The translations under genes and the position numbers were made by a program. Under the pieces are notes generated by a model. That model was not told the origin of the DNA. It did no database searches and saw only the letters and a program-made list of their open reading frames with translations. Positions 42,890 to 55,789 of a DNA stretch of 64,000 nt are shown one piece after another. Where the stretch lies: NCBI GenBank assembly GCA_033558025.1, contig JAUCEF010000013.1, forward strand, positions 3,465,001 through 3,529,000, in the 5' to 3' direction. The stretch's first letter is position 1, and every line of letters begins with the position of its first letter. The stretch is from Phytophthora sp. 'mugwort' (taxonomy: Eukaryota > Oomycota > Peronosporomycetes > Peronosporales > Peronosporaceae).

Positions 42890-45470
42890 GGCTGAGTTCG
42901 CCACGACGGAGCCAACAAACCTCGGAATCGATGGCTACGATGGATATTTGTACACTTTCGCCTACAACTATAACAAACGAGGTGACAAGATGGATGGTAG
43001 AAGTGTTTATCGCTGCCTATCACACTAAACCCCGTGATAGCGTGTTCGTCTGCACCCGCAAAGAAAGCAGATGTGCAAAGATCTCGATTGCAAGACGGTG
43101 TGCACACAAAAGCTGATACGGATGCGAATGAATGCGGGATTCTTGTTTTTTGTTTGTCGAGGAAGAAGACGGCATTTGTTCGGATGCGGCCCCACGAAGT
43201 GCACTCACTCGGCCTCGGTGCAGTGAGGCTGTCGCCAATGCAAAGCGGCTACTCTACAACAACAACAACGAAAAACTAATACCGACTTAGAACTCCGCGG
43301 TCTCGGTGTGCTATTCAACGCGCCACCAAGAAAAAAATGGAGCGAATCTGAACAGAAGCAGACCACACGCGTGAGTATGCCAAACTTACTGTTTTCCTGA
43401 ATTCCAGTAGGTGTCTCAGGGTGGCACGGGCGTAGTATATTACTGGACCATCACGGTTTCAAAGCTCAAGAAAACACTGACACTGCAGTGCCAAGAGCTG
43501 TGCCAAGAGCTAGCTGAGTGCAACCACGAAGTATACATTCACTGTGTAGACGTAACCTCCTTAATCGATGCTGCCGTCTAAATCTCAATAAGCAAGGGTA
43601 ATAGGAGCGCAATATATATTATTACCTTGATCGCAGATCCAAACTTGATTTATCATCTCAGCCGTTGTTTACACACTCTGCGGCATCGCGACCTCGATAA
43701 ACAGCTTTTCGGCTGTTACACTCGGTAACACGTTCTTTCTGCGTTTTTGACAAGCTAACGAAAAACTTTAACATAACGCCCGACACGACAAGGGGATTTA
43801 ATCCTCAGAACGATTGTGGCAGTTTTCGAAACACGATTGGCGCAACTACGCTGGGGTCGGCGCAACTGACCCGGTTCATACCGGTGTAGTCTGTAGAGCT
43901 GTGGATGTAGTACATATCGACACGAATAAAGGATTTAGCAATCAACAAATACGCTTGAGTCTGTAACTAGGAAAAAAAACTAGAAAAAAACGGCGTGAAA
44001 AATTTGAAACCAATATATTAGCATCGCACCCAGATTTGTTCCTCATTGCTTGAAAGGGTAAGTAAGGTGCGGTGTGCAGGCACATTGCGCGCGGACAGTG
44101 CGTCTATACGTTCTACTCATCAAAGGTGACTTCGCGTTGCAAGGCAGAACGTTCGTAACACGGAACCACCGTCAAAGCCGTCTCATCGTTCGCGCCATAT
44201 AACCGAATTCTCACGAGAATTATACACTTATGATATCTCCAGTACGATGTTGTGGCTGGAGTGACCGCCGACGCGGATACACTAGAGCGAGTTGCAGACG
44301 AGCATCCTGCCCATGACGTGCCAGTAAGCCAATCCATTGCAGGAAGCGCGACAACCCATTCAAGGATGTTTTTGCTTAATCCCATTAGCCCTGAGCATGA
44401 TACGTTGCGAGTTTGTAATCAGTGTTGTAAATGGAGCGCGAAAAAGAAATGTGCTTGCAATAAAAATTATGAATCTGGGTTTGGTGGTGAGGACGACGCT
44501 GATGATGGAAGGACCAAAGCTCAAGCTACTGATATTGATGTTGTCCCTAGCGTGGTATACCATCCTTTTGTTTCACACATGTGGACTCACCGCTATTCAG
44601 TCCGAATCTTCAGCCCAGTTGGACAAGCAGCACCCCGAACGTGGCATAGGGTATGAACACAAGACAAATTGAAGTTTAGGTTGCGGTTCGAACATTTGGT
44701 TTTGTGAAAACCGGGTCCGAGTCGATCATTCGTTTGCTTTTACAAAAAAACAAGGAGGGTGAATCGAACGAGAGCTGAGGCATTTGGTGGACTGTGTGCG
44801 GCCAATAAATCATAGTAGTCTGAAGTTTAAAGATAGATATCTATGATTCGTACTACGCCCGTGTACTCAAATACACGCGAACGATCGTTGGGACCGGGAC
44901 ATCCCTCACTGCTCAACGTTCTTAAGCAATGACGGACCTCATTTTTTGTGGATGGGACATTTCAGTCCCCTCAAGCTCTATATATGATGATTCACTGCTT
45001 ATCATCGACCCCAAAATCTAACTGATCATTTGAGTTTTGTCCCTATACCTCCTAAAAACACAATATGTACTTTTACGTTATGAAGATATTGTTGGATGCA
45101 ACAAACTACGATACGGACCCTGAGTTTGTGTACTGCGACTTGGAGGCCGGCGTAATTCGCTCTATCCAAGATCATTACCAAACGCCACCCCAATTGGATA
45201 TTTGTTTTTCATTTTAAACATGTCTACCAAAAAAATGCAGTAAAAATGCAAATTCGCTATGAAAGCAGGGGTTGTAGACATGTTGACAGCGACTATACAA
45301 TCCAAAGTAAAAAAAACAATGTGTTGCACGGGGAAGAACAAGCTCGAGTTCAAATGTAATGATGGGGTTTGGACTGGACAAAAGTTTTGGAGATACTTTG
45401 AACAGATCGCTATCCTCCCGATATGGGGTTGTTGAGGCTTACATGTGAAGCCGCACGAACAATTCCTTAG
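42890..45470 (+). pseudogene. MULE transposase remnant with FLYWCH-like start
   Basis: Near 42935, GYDGYLYTFAYNYNKRGDKM followed by VYRCLSH resembles a FLYWCH-type finger, common at the start of MULE proteins. Downstream, FFVDGTFQSPQALYMMIHCL (about 44943, first catalytic Asp) and KILLDATNYDTDPEFVYCDL followed by EAGVIRSIQDHYQ (about 45080, second Asp region) are MULE core blocks. A piece near 45380 (GVWTGQKFWRYFEQIAILP) fits the region that follows. The blocks lie in different frames with stops between. The middle (43.1-44.2 kb) shows nothing assignable, so insertion or heavy decay is likely there. Confidence 0.6.
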
Positions 45471-47040
45471 AGCGCTTGAACAAAATGATGAACCGCGTTC
45501 TTTAATTATTTCACTTATGTTCGTTGCACTGGAAACTGCCGCCCGAACTACGCGAACCTCAAAATTGATGTGGAGTTTCGATGAGCAGCAGAGTCAAAGC
45601 AACCTACTGTCCCATTATTACTGCAGTTGTTCTACCAGACGACGAATCGTATTCCCGTAAGGGTTGGTCAAAAGTGAACAATACTGACAACTCAGCGAGG
45701 CATATATTTGCAACAGCGCATTTGCAGTAGTCGTCGACGAGTTGTACGCTAAGACTTCATTCCATCTATAAACGTGGTACCTGATAAAATGGGTGCAGCC
45801 GTAATCGATGTAAAAGCCATATTCGAACAGGATAGATTCGAAAGCAAGTGAAAGTAGTTATGATGTCAGTGTATAACAACTACTGCAGTATGATTAAAGT
45901 TGGGGTATGAATAAAAAGTTGGACATTAATGTTAAGTGTGTGTCTTGCTTGGTAGCCCAGAAAGTCCCCCCAAAAGTTTGATGTGTCTCCCTACCAGAGG
46001 TGCATCTGGCCTTCACCCTTGTTCCATAAGACATCCAGTCCTGTAGAGCGTTTTTATATTTCGCCTTAACCAGGGCAATTCTGGTTCTAGCAACATCTTA
46101 TGAAGTCGCGTCTTCAGAAATGTCTGGATCCGGATCAAATTGAACCGTACCTCACAACGAGGCGAACACGTCTATCATACGCGTCGCAGCACTTACAAAT
46201 GATGTGTCAGGTATCGGGATTATTATTCAACGTTGACAGTTGGATACTGCTCTCCACACGTGCCATGGATCTTCTAATACAATTTCTAGCGCTAGTATCG
46301 TACGAGCACTCGTTCTCCTTTAATAATTGTCGAATGTAATCGTGATCTAAGCACCTCGAGCCGATTTGTTTTTGCTTTAGCATGGTTTTGTCCATCAATT
46401 GAGTCCACGCGTCGTTTGTTTGCTCTGCTCAGGCTAGTAACAATGTCTAGACTGTGTTTTGCCTTGCTATGGTATGAACCACAGAAATGGGGGGGTCAGC
46501 ATTTGGTTCGACCGTTGGTCAGCGATGATACGTAGTATCATCTTGCCTTTGTGCTCGTCTGTCGAAAACTCCAGTTCATTTCGCCTTTGTCATGAGCTCT
46601 GAATCAAGTGTAGCTGCCGTAACCTACACTATGTTTCGTCGGATAGTCTGAGCCACGGCTTTCGAATACGTATTCCACCCTTGCCAATCAACCAGCCTCT
46701 GTCTCTGTCTCTTTGGTCGCTTGAACGAAGCTGACTCCTTTCGGCAACAAACATTTAGCAAGTTTGGACTTGTCGAAAAGTCCGCGACCTTTATCAGCTG
46801 ACGCCAAGACGGTGCGCAGATTCCGATAATCGGTTCGACGGCTCGTAATTTCGACCAAGTTCCATGTTCCCTAGTAATTTATTTACAGATAGAGCATTTA
46901 CTCGCCGGACAACACACTTCGCGCGAATATCGATATTGGCAAAAGCCTGGCGCGAAGATAACATGATAAACAAATCGGACTGATTTACTCTCGATCGTGT
47001 CAATGTCTATGATTTCCCGGTCTCGATGACCTGGCTAGCC
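45471..47040. other. Mostly unassigned repeat-rich stretch
   Basis: Open frames at 45445-45660 and 46100-46339 could be further MULE debris, but no diagnostic motif is visible. The right part may belong to the LTR noted next. Confidence 0.35.
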
Positions 47041-47057
47041 AAGCGCGGGTCTTAACA
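46740..47057 (-). repeat. Possible LTR of a retroelement (one end only)
   Basis: On the minus strand the sequence starts tgttaagacccgcgcttgg just downstream of the integrase remnant and contains an aataaa-like signal. A TGTT start next to the end of pol fits a 3' LTR. No second copy was found in the window and the other end is not defined. Confidence 0.3.
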
Positions 47058-47209
47058 CGCCCTGAGTTATCCTATTGTGTTTCTTAGTTTTGTTACGTCA
47101 ATTATAACGGTATTTATTTTAACCTGTCCTTTAACGAATATGTAAAACCGAAAAGAATCGTTTCATGCGGCCGCCGTGTGAGCTTTTACACGCTTTATAC
47201 ATGTATTTG

Positions 47210-48430
47210 TTTCCAAGTATCTGCTTTTTTTCTTTACCGGCACCCGGGTTTGCGAACTGGGATCCATCTTTCTAGCTTGTCACAACGACTTCCCATGGTG
47301 GACGCCTCGAAAGGTTTAATTCCGGTCATACCCGGTATATGTCTTTGTCGATCACCACCCCATCATATAGAACACTCGTCAAGCGACAGGGGCCATTCTA
47401 TAACTGTTGGAGCTTTGGGCCATTCCGTGAAATTATCACCAGGTCCTTTGGGCTGTACTCGCGATATATGCGTCATTGGTTTATCGTTGCGTCGCTTGCT
47501 GCGTTTCCACTCCTTGCGCTGTTGTTGTTGCTGCTAGACCATCCTGACTGGAATGTTGAAGAGCACGCCCCCTGCTTCGCTGGAGACATTATCATCATTG
47601 TATGACGCTGTGTCCGTGTATCAATATCGCCGTCAATACGATACTCATTCTCCCTTGGTCGTGATCCTTTCTGTTCGAAGTTTGTTGTTGATGGAGCGGT
47701 GCTCCCGCTCTGCTACCGGAATTTTGTTTAGTGTTCTTGCTTGTGGTAGGGCTACGTGCTATTCCGTAGCGCTGCAGCAGTTGTCGAAGTTATCTCCGAA
47801 ATTCACTTCCTTGATCGTGAATGCATTTAAGGTACAGGTTCGACCAAACTTGGTCCGCGATTTGTGCTGCATCGGCACTAGTCCGGTTTGCAACCTCTTC
47901 AATCCGTTGATGGCGACAATAATGGTCTGCACTCGCCAGTAGTGTTCGCTCGCAAGAGCCGGCGCTGTCGACTGCAATTTCTGTCCACATACGTCCACGG
48001 CCTTTCCGGGAATTTTGCCGTACTTGCTCGGACGAACCTTACGTCACACACACATTGTACAGTCTCTTTTCCAACGGAGAATATCCTTAATCGTTTCGAG
48101 CATGATTTTTTCCACCCAGGCGCAGCTGCCATTCATAGTAGTGTGAAACACTCATCACTTCGACTGAGACAACAGGAAAATACATCGAAAATGCTGTTGC
48201 ACCATCGCATTGTAATCGGCACCTTCGACAGTCCAAGTTGTCGATATCGGCAAACGAAAGTGGTGACTACCAATTAATGCAGCACCTATACTAATACTCA
48301 TTGCTAAGTTATGACCATGACGCATGCAGGTTCGCGTGGAGTCGCAAACCTGGATTAACGAACAAAACGAAACTACGCGAACGGAGCTCGCCAAAAGCCC
48401 CGCGGACACATGTTGAAGAGGACTTCGTGG
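47210..48430 (-). pseudogene. LTR-retroelement integrase region, broken
   Basis: Minus-strand pieces are in integrase order: a zinc-binding-like region with WKRDCTMCV and KYGKIPGKAVDVCGQKLQST (about 48070-47970), RTSADAAQIADQVWSNLYL followed by KCIHDQGSEF (about 47880-47800, catalytic Asp), then YGIARSPTT (about 47755) and a basic C-terminal part with FNIPVRMV and RNGPKLQQL (about 47570 and 47410). This fits the pol of a Ty3/gypsy-like element. Stops and frameshifts occur every 50 to 100 residues. The reverse transcriptase part is not seen upstream. Confidence 0.6.
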
Positions 48431-50560
48431 TCGAATAAGATGAATAAAAATACAATGTTGTTGTTTGTCGCTCGATGCAAATGCAGAAGTGAAAGTATTT
48501 AGCCTTTAGCTATCTTGCACTACCCGTTGTAGTACATTATGCACGCCCTCCTGGAAGGTTGTCAGTTGCAAAACTGCTTTCGCTGCAGTTGCAAAACCCC
48601 TCTGAGCAGTGTTGCTGTTTCGAGGTAAACCCCTGCTGTGGCTGCACATGTAGCCCCAGCTACAACAAATGTGTACTGTAGGTGTAAGAAGGCAAGCCAA
48701 AAATGCGAGCGAGCGCTCCAACCATCTGGAGCATGAAACATGATAGTGCAGCAAAATAAACTCAAACTTGTTAAGGATATTTAACCAGGGTAAGGCAGCC
48801 AGCATTTTTCATGCAGCAAGGAGATTATCATTGTCCTGGATAGCACCCCCGACCAAATCCAAACCAAACCGAGGACCGAAGACCACATCGAGCTGGTTTT
48901 ACTGCGCCTGGTGCCATACTTCCCCAGGTGTAACCCTTAGGGTAGTTAATTTTAGTGTTTGCTAGCTCTAATTATAGCAATGCTCGTTATTTTCTTCTGC
49001 AGGTTGGCAATACCGTGAAAGCGAGGAGCGGTCATGATGTGCCCACGTGGACATCATACAAAGGCACGCAGGACAGTTCTTCATCAAGTGCGATGCGTGG
49101 CAACAGTTACATAGCGCCGCGCTTGGTAGCCAAAGTAGCGCTGCATTGCCAGCACGCTCTTGATGAGGGCATGGCAAATGTAAAACTGAGTCTTATCGCT
49201 GCGCGTTGTTGTGCTCAATAGCGTCAATCCGAATTGAGCTAATCTTTCTTCCATTTGCGGTTTAAATCTAACTCTACAAAATTGAAGTCGGCTAAGTTCG
49301 CTGTCAACAACTCGATCGATGTAACCGTGCTTCCCTCCCGTACATCTTTATGTTCTCTCTTCTCTAAGCGACCGATAACTTGTTCAACTCGGAGCTTGGC
49401 CACCAAGTCATCGTCCACGTTGCTCTTGTTCAGCACCCCCTTGAATCTGCTGTCAAGTCGGCCCTCGCCACAGCGACCCTCTCAATTACTTTCCGGCGCA
49501 GTGTAAACTATCAGTTATACGATCGATGTATTGGTACATGTTGTTCCGTGCACATAACATCAAGAGCCAGCGTGTACCCAGTCTAGATTAACGAACCTTC
49601 AATGCTGGCCGACTTGCAGAGCTAAACCGTTTTTATTTCCGTACCGATAGACTGAAGCCCGACTGAGACCCTTTCGGGATATTGTATATTCGCTTTGTGC
49701 TTCCTCTATGCTGTGCTCTCAACGAATCTAACTAAAGTGGTGTAAACTGGTAACCGGACTGTTCTCGTTTGGTTGCCGGTTGCCGTTTTTCAGTGCGCTT
49801 GCGTCTTCCTTTGCCATTGACTATGTTACTGGGCGTGCAAGAAATTACTATTTCGTGCTTCAGTATAAACCGAAGTGTACACGTGCAAGTTCTATCTAAT
49901 GTGATTAGTTAATTCTGGGATACAAACAAGCCGTAGGTGTAGCGGTCAGCAAAACACCTTCACAAGATTAATGTTCGCGGACGAAGGCAAACCGGTATAT
50001 ATCGATACGGTATCGATATGAACCGATATGGCATCGTTGTGTTGGACGAGACTTCGACAAGGATCTGGTGCTAACAGTTGCCTGACCGTTTGGCTGGTCT
50101 GCTCGTGTGGTACGAGACCTTGGCGACCACTAATCAATAATCCACCAATCTGTTTTTCGGGTGTCTAACCTTTCATATAATTCCATCCATACTTGCTGCG
50201 CAAGTCCAGTGAGCGAGTGATGAATATTAGAAATTTGTGGTCTTCTTGCTTATGTCTCCGAGACTGAACACTGTTGACCAGAATCAAAAATCTTAGTGCC
50301 TCTCTTTTGATATTGTCAATTTTGCCCACTACGAAAACATCGCGGTCGCCTCCAACCCTCGATAGCTCGAATCACCTTTAGTGGTAGTTGATAAAAATAA
50401 TCCAATCATACTCAGACGAGCCTTGAAGTGAACGTGCGCCGAAAATGGAGGAAGATGTGACGCGGTAGCATGCGCATGTGAACACTGTCTCCAACTGCAT
50501 ATATGCACAAATCAAGCTTGAATACTTAAGAAGTTACCTCGCTCATTTTTTTTTATAAAC
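48431..50560. other. About 2 kb without an assignable gene
   Basis: Short frames at 48506-48805 (minus), 48955-49221 (plus) and 49239-49436 (minus) were examined. None shows a convincing domain. The stretch is likely older retroelement debris plus unique sequence. Confidence 0.35.
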
Positions 50561-51340
50561 TCATAGCATACAAATCGACAACTGGCATGGGAACTGGACC
50601 TCTTGTGGCCCCGCGACTTGGTGTCGCAGCCACTGGCCACATCGCCGCCGGTGTGCGTGCCTGGCGGTGACTGTACTCTTCTTGGAGGGCGATTTGGATC
50701 GGCTCTTCCAGAGTATTGGCCTGCACCTGAAATAGCTGGATGCGGGCGGGCCTACTCTTAGGCCGTCCATGAACACCGGCACCTTGATGTGTTCATGGAG
50801 TGGATTACCCACGAGGGATGCGGTGGTCTTCGCATCTCCTGGATGTACTCTTGCACTCACGTCTTCACTGTTTAAATGACAGGAAGCGTGACCACTGGCG
50901 GTACTCAAAGGTCACCGGAAGAACCGCGGCTCTAAGCTGTTCACACAACTGAGCCCAGGATGCGAAGCATCCAGGCGTTGTCGCTTCCCGCGTATACGCC
51001 CAACTCTTAGCTTGCCCGCTAAGGTTGGAGAGGGTGAAAGCCACTCGGAGGTGCTCCGAGGAGATGAGAGCCGCATCCATTGCGAGCTCTTCTTCTCGCA
51101 TGCAGAAATGAAAGTTTTCACCTTCCTTCCCTTCATATGGACTTACCTTCAGCCTCAGCGGCTTGGGGTAGACCGGTTTCGGCTCTGCGGCCGGAACTTG
51201 CAGGTTGCTCCGAACATGTTCGAAGACCCCCGCTCATACATGTCGAACGCGACCACGCTGCTCAGCTTGTGTTGGCGACGCTGCGCAGGCATCCATACCA
51301 AAGATGCCAGTCATCTTAAGAACGGACTCGAACTGTGAGT
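50561..51340 (-). pseudogene. Ty3/gypsy-type Gag remnant
   Basis: The minus-strand frame gives KVSPYEGKEGENFHFCMREE (about 51140), then HLRVAFTLSNLSGQAKSWAY (about 51043) and WAQLCEQLRAAVLPVTFEYR (about 50955), the helical capsid-like core of gypsy Gag. After a frame change, VFMDGLRVGP and LEEPIQIALQEEYSHRQART (about 50720) continue the same protein. A stop at 50865 and a frameshift disrupt it, and no LTR or protease follows. Confidence 0.7.
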
Positions 51341-51745
51341 CGTTCAGATGAGGAAACTCATTCCAGTCCATGTTGCTAGGCCCCAGAGATTTCTGGTAAT
51401 AACCCGCGTAGGCGTGGATTGACTACAGTGCTACCAAGTGTGACGGGGCATACAACACCTTGCGCACAGGAAGTGTGACTTCTGGAGAGTATACAAATTC
51501 TCAGTGAACGGCAGTTCACTAGTCCCTGAGTTGTGGGACTGTTACCAAAATTTGGTAGATTTAACTGAATATATTATATGTGACCCCTTTTAATGCGTTT
51601 ACATACTAACTATTAGTCACCTAAAAATTACCCTATATGTTATCCTGTTGAGTGGCTCTGAGGTCTTTGTGCCATATCTGTGGTACCTATCCATAACGTC
51701 ATTACGTCGACGTCATAGTGATGTCCAGCTACATCACTTAGTGTA

Positions 51746-53308
51746 CACCTTTTCCAGTCCAACTTCACCAAGTGCAAGTTCAAATTCACCAGGCCCAATT
51801 CAAATGAACAAAGTGCAAGCTCAAATGCACAAAACCTAATAAACGTAATATTCGTGAAACAGTCTTTATAGTAGGTAGTTCATTCGCGAGGATTCCCGCG
51901 CACACAGCACCGCTTCGCGCCTCCGCAACTGCGATGAGATCGCTGGGCTTCTTCAATTCCACCAATGCCCTGCCACTTTCAAATTCCGCCAATAGCAAGC
52001 CCTCACACTTTCCCCTATGGGCTCGCCATCGACTAGCGGCTAACGCGCGCTCGAGTAGCGCTCACTTTGCAACATTCAACTTGGCAAGCATGCCGTCGCA
52101 CTACAACCGCTACACCCTGGCAGTCAAGCTCCGTATTCTGGAAGATGCACGATCCAGTGGGGACTGGGAAACCATCGCGGACGCAAACAACGTCAACATC
52201 AACACAGCTCGATCACGACTGCGGCGCTACCCTACCTGCGCAGACGCTATGCAAACCGCGCCACGTGGTGGAAAACGGACGCAATAGATGACAGCAGAAG
52301 GTGTGGCTGTCCGTCTGTCGCAGCTGTCTATCGATCCCGATCTCACGTTCCGACAGCTTGCCGACCAGCTTGAGCAAGAGTGCTCCATCTCCGTGTGCCC
52401 CCAGAACATCAGAAATCACCTGGACGCTAGCCTGGTAACCATGTAGCAGTTCCACAAAGGGCCGCAGTACATGAATACGGAGGTGAATAAGCTCAAGCGC
52501 AGGGAGTTCCTTGTCCGCTTGCAACAGCTGCGGGCAATGGGAAAGTCCGTTATTTACATGGACAAGATCAGCTTTAATCTCTGGTCGTTCAGCATGCGTG
52601 GTTGCAGCATTTGCGGAAGTCATGCCGTCAAGAAGGTGCTGGCCGGTGGTGGCCAGAACATACAGGTCATTGCGTGCATTGGTAAGGGTGGTGTGGTCCA
52701 CTGCGAGACGAAGCTCGGCAGCAACAAATAGCTGCTCAAGTTCGCTGCCGTGAGCAACGTTATAGTGGTGCTGGACGACGCGCCATACCACGCACGTGCA
52801 AGGTCAGTGTTCGAGGAGCCAGAGTTCGAGGTGGCGACGTTGCTACGTTTGGGTCTTTATTCTCCCATGTTAAACCCGACGAGAACGTGTTTTCTGCGTT
52901 CAAGTCGGCGGTGAAGGACTTCATGACCGAGCGCAGGGCGGAGATAATAGCTGTTCCGCCTGGTACCACAATGAGAGCGCACCACCAACAATTCCTGCAT
53001 GAAGCAGCTGAAACGCTGTTCCCTCGTGTGGCTACCTCACAGCCGTGTGCGTCCTGCTACCGGCACACGCTCCGTTTCCATATCAAGGTGGCGGGCTTGG
53101 AGGACATGCCTGTAAGCCGTTGAGCTGAAACAAGCAAGTACAGTACTGTTGTTGCATCTTTTTCAGGTTATATGATTTGACAGGTTTACGGTACTTGCTG
53201 TAAAGCATTTGAGCTTGGACTTTGCTCATTTGAGTTGGGACTGGTGAATTTGAACTTGCATTTGCTGAAGCTGGATTTGCTCTTGGTGAAGTTGGACTGG
53301 AAAAGGCG
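51746..53308 (+). mobile_element. mariner-like element with long composite terminal repeats and TA duplication
   Basis: The left end (from 51746, ending about 51830) and the inverse of the right end (53308 back to about 53200) match over roughly 85 to 110 bp, starting caccttttccagtccaactt and cgccttttccagtccaactt. The right end carries about 21 extra bases. Both ends are flanked by TA (51744-51745 and 53309-53310). The repeats are themselves made of related words (gcaagttcaaattcacca, caagctcaaatg). The element is 1563 bp with a broken transposase inside. Confidence 0.9.
52091..53123 (+). pseudogene. mariner-like transposase, broken
   Basis: From the ATG at 52091: YNRYTLAVKLRILEDARSSG and NNVNINTARSRLRR (helix-turn-helix), LSIDPDLTFRQLADQLEQE, then the core KSVIYMDKISFNLWSFSMRG (about 52546; first Asp kept, but the following Glu of the usual DE pair is Lys), VKKVLAGGGQNIQVIACIGK, VIVVLDDAPYHAR (about 52760, second Asp) and LYSPMLNP, which after a frameshift near 52885 continues ENVFSAFKSAVKDFM (third acid). 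TAG stops at about 52286, 52444 and 52728 also interrupt it. Few lesions suggest a relatively young insertion. Confidence 0.85.
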
Positions 53309-53482
53309 TACTTGGGTACGCCTACTCTGACGAGTGACTTGGCACAGTTCATGTAACCCCGTTACGCGTTTGGTTGTCTATGAGAGAAATAGGCTCATGG
53401 ATTTACTAAAACCGCGAGGAGACCCAGAGAGGATTTCCAAGTTGGTTGATAAGTACTATGTTGCGGCCAGGCTGGACCCAGG

Positions 53483-54420
53483 TCAGAAGCGTAAGCTCCG
53501 TCTATATGGGCTATTATAGAGTGTTTTGCTCGTTTTGTTTATGTTTATGAATTTTAAGTAGTTTCGGTTAACCAAAACGAAACTTCGAGTAACCACGAGC
53601 ATCCGACTTACAAATGCGGGTGGCCATGGCCACCCAAAAATTGGTCGATGAGATTGGCGAACGGATACGGTCATTGGCTGGCTAAGTTTGCCACCTCTGG
53701 TGAGCAAGCAACGCCTAGTGTGCATAGAAGGAGAGAGATACATAAAGTATAGCAAGTTTCGGTACAGGCTAAGAATGTACTGGTTTAGTTCAATATGAAT
53801 GACACGTTGCCCTTGTCCATTGGGGTAGAGTGCAGCTAAACAGTTTTGAACGGTTTTCTCGCTAACTTGTTCCCAAGCCGACTCACACCACTGTAGTGCC
53901 GTAAGAAGCTCTACCTGGTAAGGCTTGTCATCACGTTCAGCCTCGCCAATGCTGTAGAATGCCTTCCGCATCGTTTTTGTTGAGCTCGTCGCGCTTTATG
54001 CAATATATAATGCCTTGATCCCATTGGTTGAATTTTGGCGGTTGTGTTAGGGGGGCAATTTATCAACTCGGATGTGAGCCAGCGCCAGCCCGGTCTCATC
54101 ATTCAACGATGCGTTGTCGACGAGAAGAAGAATATGACGATCTGCAGCGGTCATTGCTCGTCCTAGGCCCACCAGCCACTGCTGGTACATCCAGGCGGTC
54201 ATCCATCCCTTGGGTGTACCCATGTATTGCATCGTGTTTGGAGAATGCCACAGCGGCTTGGCCGCAGTGCCAAGAAACAGCATGATAGATTTTCCGTGCC
54301 ATCGTCGTTGACGCCATCGCAGCCAGCAGAAATACGAAGCCGAGCAGAGCAGCGTGCGCCGACTTGCCTGGGGCGTTCTCGTGCGCCCATCGCTGGCAGC
54401 AGCACGTGAGATTATCGGGT
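53483..54420 (-). pseudogene. pogo/Tigger-like DDE transposase remnant
   Basis: Minus-strand pieces: KSIMLFLGTAAKPLWHSPNT and MQYMGTPKGWMTAWMYQQW (about 54290-54180), AADRHILLLVDNASLNDETG (about 54130, second catalytic Asp), VDKLPPNTTAKIQPMG (about 54070; the expected Asp after the Met reads Gly), IGEAERDDKPYQVELLTALQ (about 53950) and SEKTVQNCLAALYPN. This is the C-terminal two thirds of a pogo-like transposase. The DNA-binding part is missing or unrecognisable, and frames change near 54330 and 54050. Confidence 0.75.
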
Positions 54421-54684
54421 TGACTAGATTGGTTCTGCTATTCTTACCACGATATGATTGTTTTAGAGTATGTGCAGGTTCTACGGGTAGCAGTAGTGTT
54501 TGGAGAAAGCACTGTGTGCTGCTTGCAGCGGAGCCGTGCTGCCCCACAGACTACTTAAAACTCGGTGTGCCGTGTCAGTGGCGTCAACCGTGTTGTGCGG
54601 AACATGAGATCAAGAAGGGTAATATACGTATCTGATCTGGTGAACCCTCAATATATTATGGTTTTATTTGTTAAGCGTCGTGAT

Positions 54685-55116
54685 ATCTAAGGAGACGGCA
54701 GAGTGAGCGACGGCGGCGAGACGTTTGTGTACCTGCAGATTGGCGAATAACCCCACGTTCGTGCCCACCTTCTCCTCGATGAAGGCTCGACGGGCCAATG
54801 ACTGGCGACGACGATTGAACGCGGCTACCATCATGGGCGGAAGATTGGATGCAGACCCTTCGGTGGATTCCCAGTCGACGACGTAAATCCGCCTACCATC
54901 TCGTACGTAGGAGTCTGTGATCGACCGGACGTCGTACGCCAGTGGTGCTCCTAAGTTCGACATCGGGACCCACTCTACCTCGCCGTCGCTGCTTTGGTCA
55001 TGTTCGCTCTGGACTACGCTTATCACGGTCGCCGCCTCAATATTGGACGGAGCAGGAATCCCGACAACGTCATCGTCTTCGTCATCGACCACAGGGCAAT
55101 CGCTGATCAATGACAT
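54685..55116 (-). CDS. ORF with chromodomain-like piece, repeat-associated, uncertain
   Basis: A 150-residue frame from 55116 has an acidic start (VVDDEDDDVVGIPAP) and a central stretch, DGRRIYVVDWESTEGSASN followed by LPPMMVAAFNRRRQ, which resembles the aromatic core of a chromodomain or chromodomain-like integrase tail. No catalytic domain is joined to it. Position amid transposon debris suggests it belongs to a mobile element, but I cannot name the family. Confidence 0.35.
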
Positions 55117-55563
55117 TTATTCCGCCGCCGAATACGAAGAAGCCTTCTCTTTAACGACGTCGGCCCCGCTGCTCGAATCCTTCTCTTCAGCGACATCTGG
55201 TACACTGTTGGACGGCTCTCTTCGACCATCATGATCGATGGCTTCTCCTCAAAGATGACGAGAGACTCCTTCACTTCTGCTACGTGCCTAATGACTTCTC
55301 CTCCGCGGCGGAGGGCGACTCCATGGGTGACGGAAACATCCACGCCAAGCTTTGACATCTTGGCCGCTAATGTGGCGTCCATTTCGAGCCAGTAAATCAG
55401 TGATGGCTGGAAACAAGAAATCGGCCAAGTCGGGTGTGTCAGCGAGTTGGAGCTCACACCGCATATATCGTAGAGCTTCATTGATTAATTTCACACGGGG
55501 AAAGTTCTGCCTAATATAAGCAATAACTACATCGTTGAACCCTTTCCGGCTTAAGTGTACCAT
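55107..55563 (-). other. Open frames with no recognised domain
   Basis: Two overlapping minus-strand frames cover this stretch (KLINEALRYMRCELQLADTP from 55563, then LAAKMSKLGVDVSVTHGV). They could be the N-terminal part of the protein whose C-terminal piece is at 54685-55116, joined by a frameshift near 55310. Confidence 0.3.
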
Positions 55564-55789
55564 CCTCTAGTTGGGTGCAAAATAATGAATTGGTAAGGTG
55601 CACTGCGGCTACATGAATTCGTAACGGATACTTGATGATATTATTTAAGCTATTTATGGGAAAGGCCATTCGCATGCGGACGTGTGCATCCCATTTTGAC
55701 CCTAAACATAACTCCTTCGTCGATTCGGGTGCATGGTCGCTGATTTAGCCGAGCGCCATCGGGCAACGATAATCGGCTATGAGTTTTTT

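Noticed and set aside
48968..49177. Possible Gag zinc knuckle (CNCCHASHLMKNC)
   Set aside because: Spacing is C-x2-C-x3-H-x4-C rather than C-x2-C-x4-H-x4-C, the flanks show no Gag features and the frame is short.
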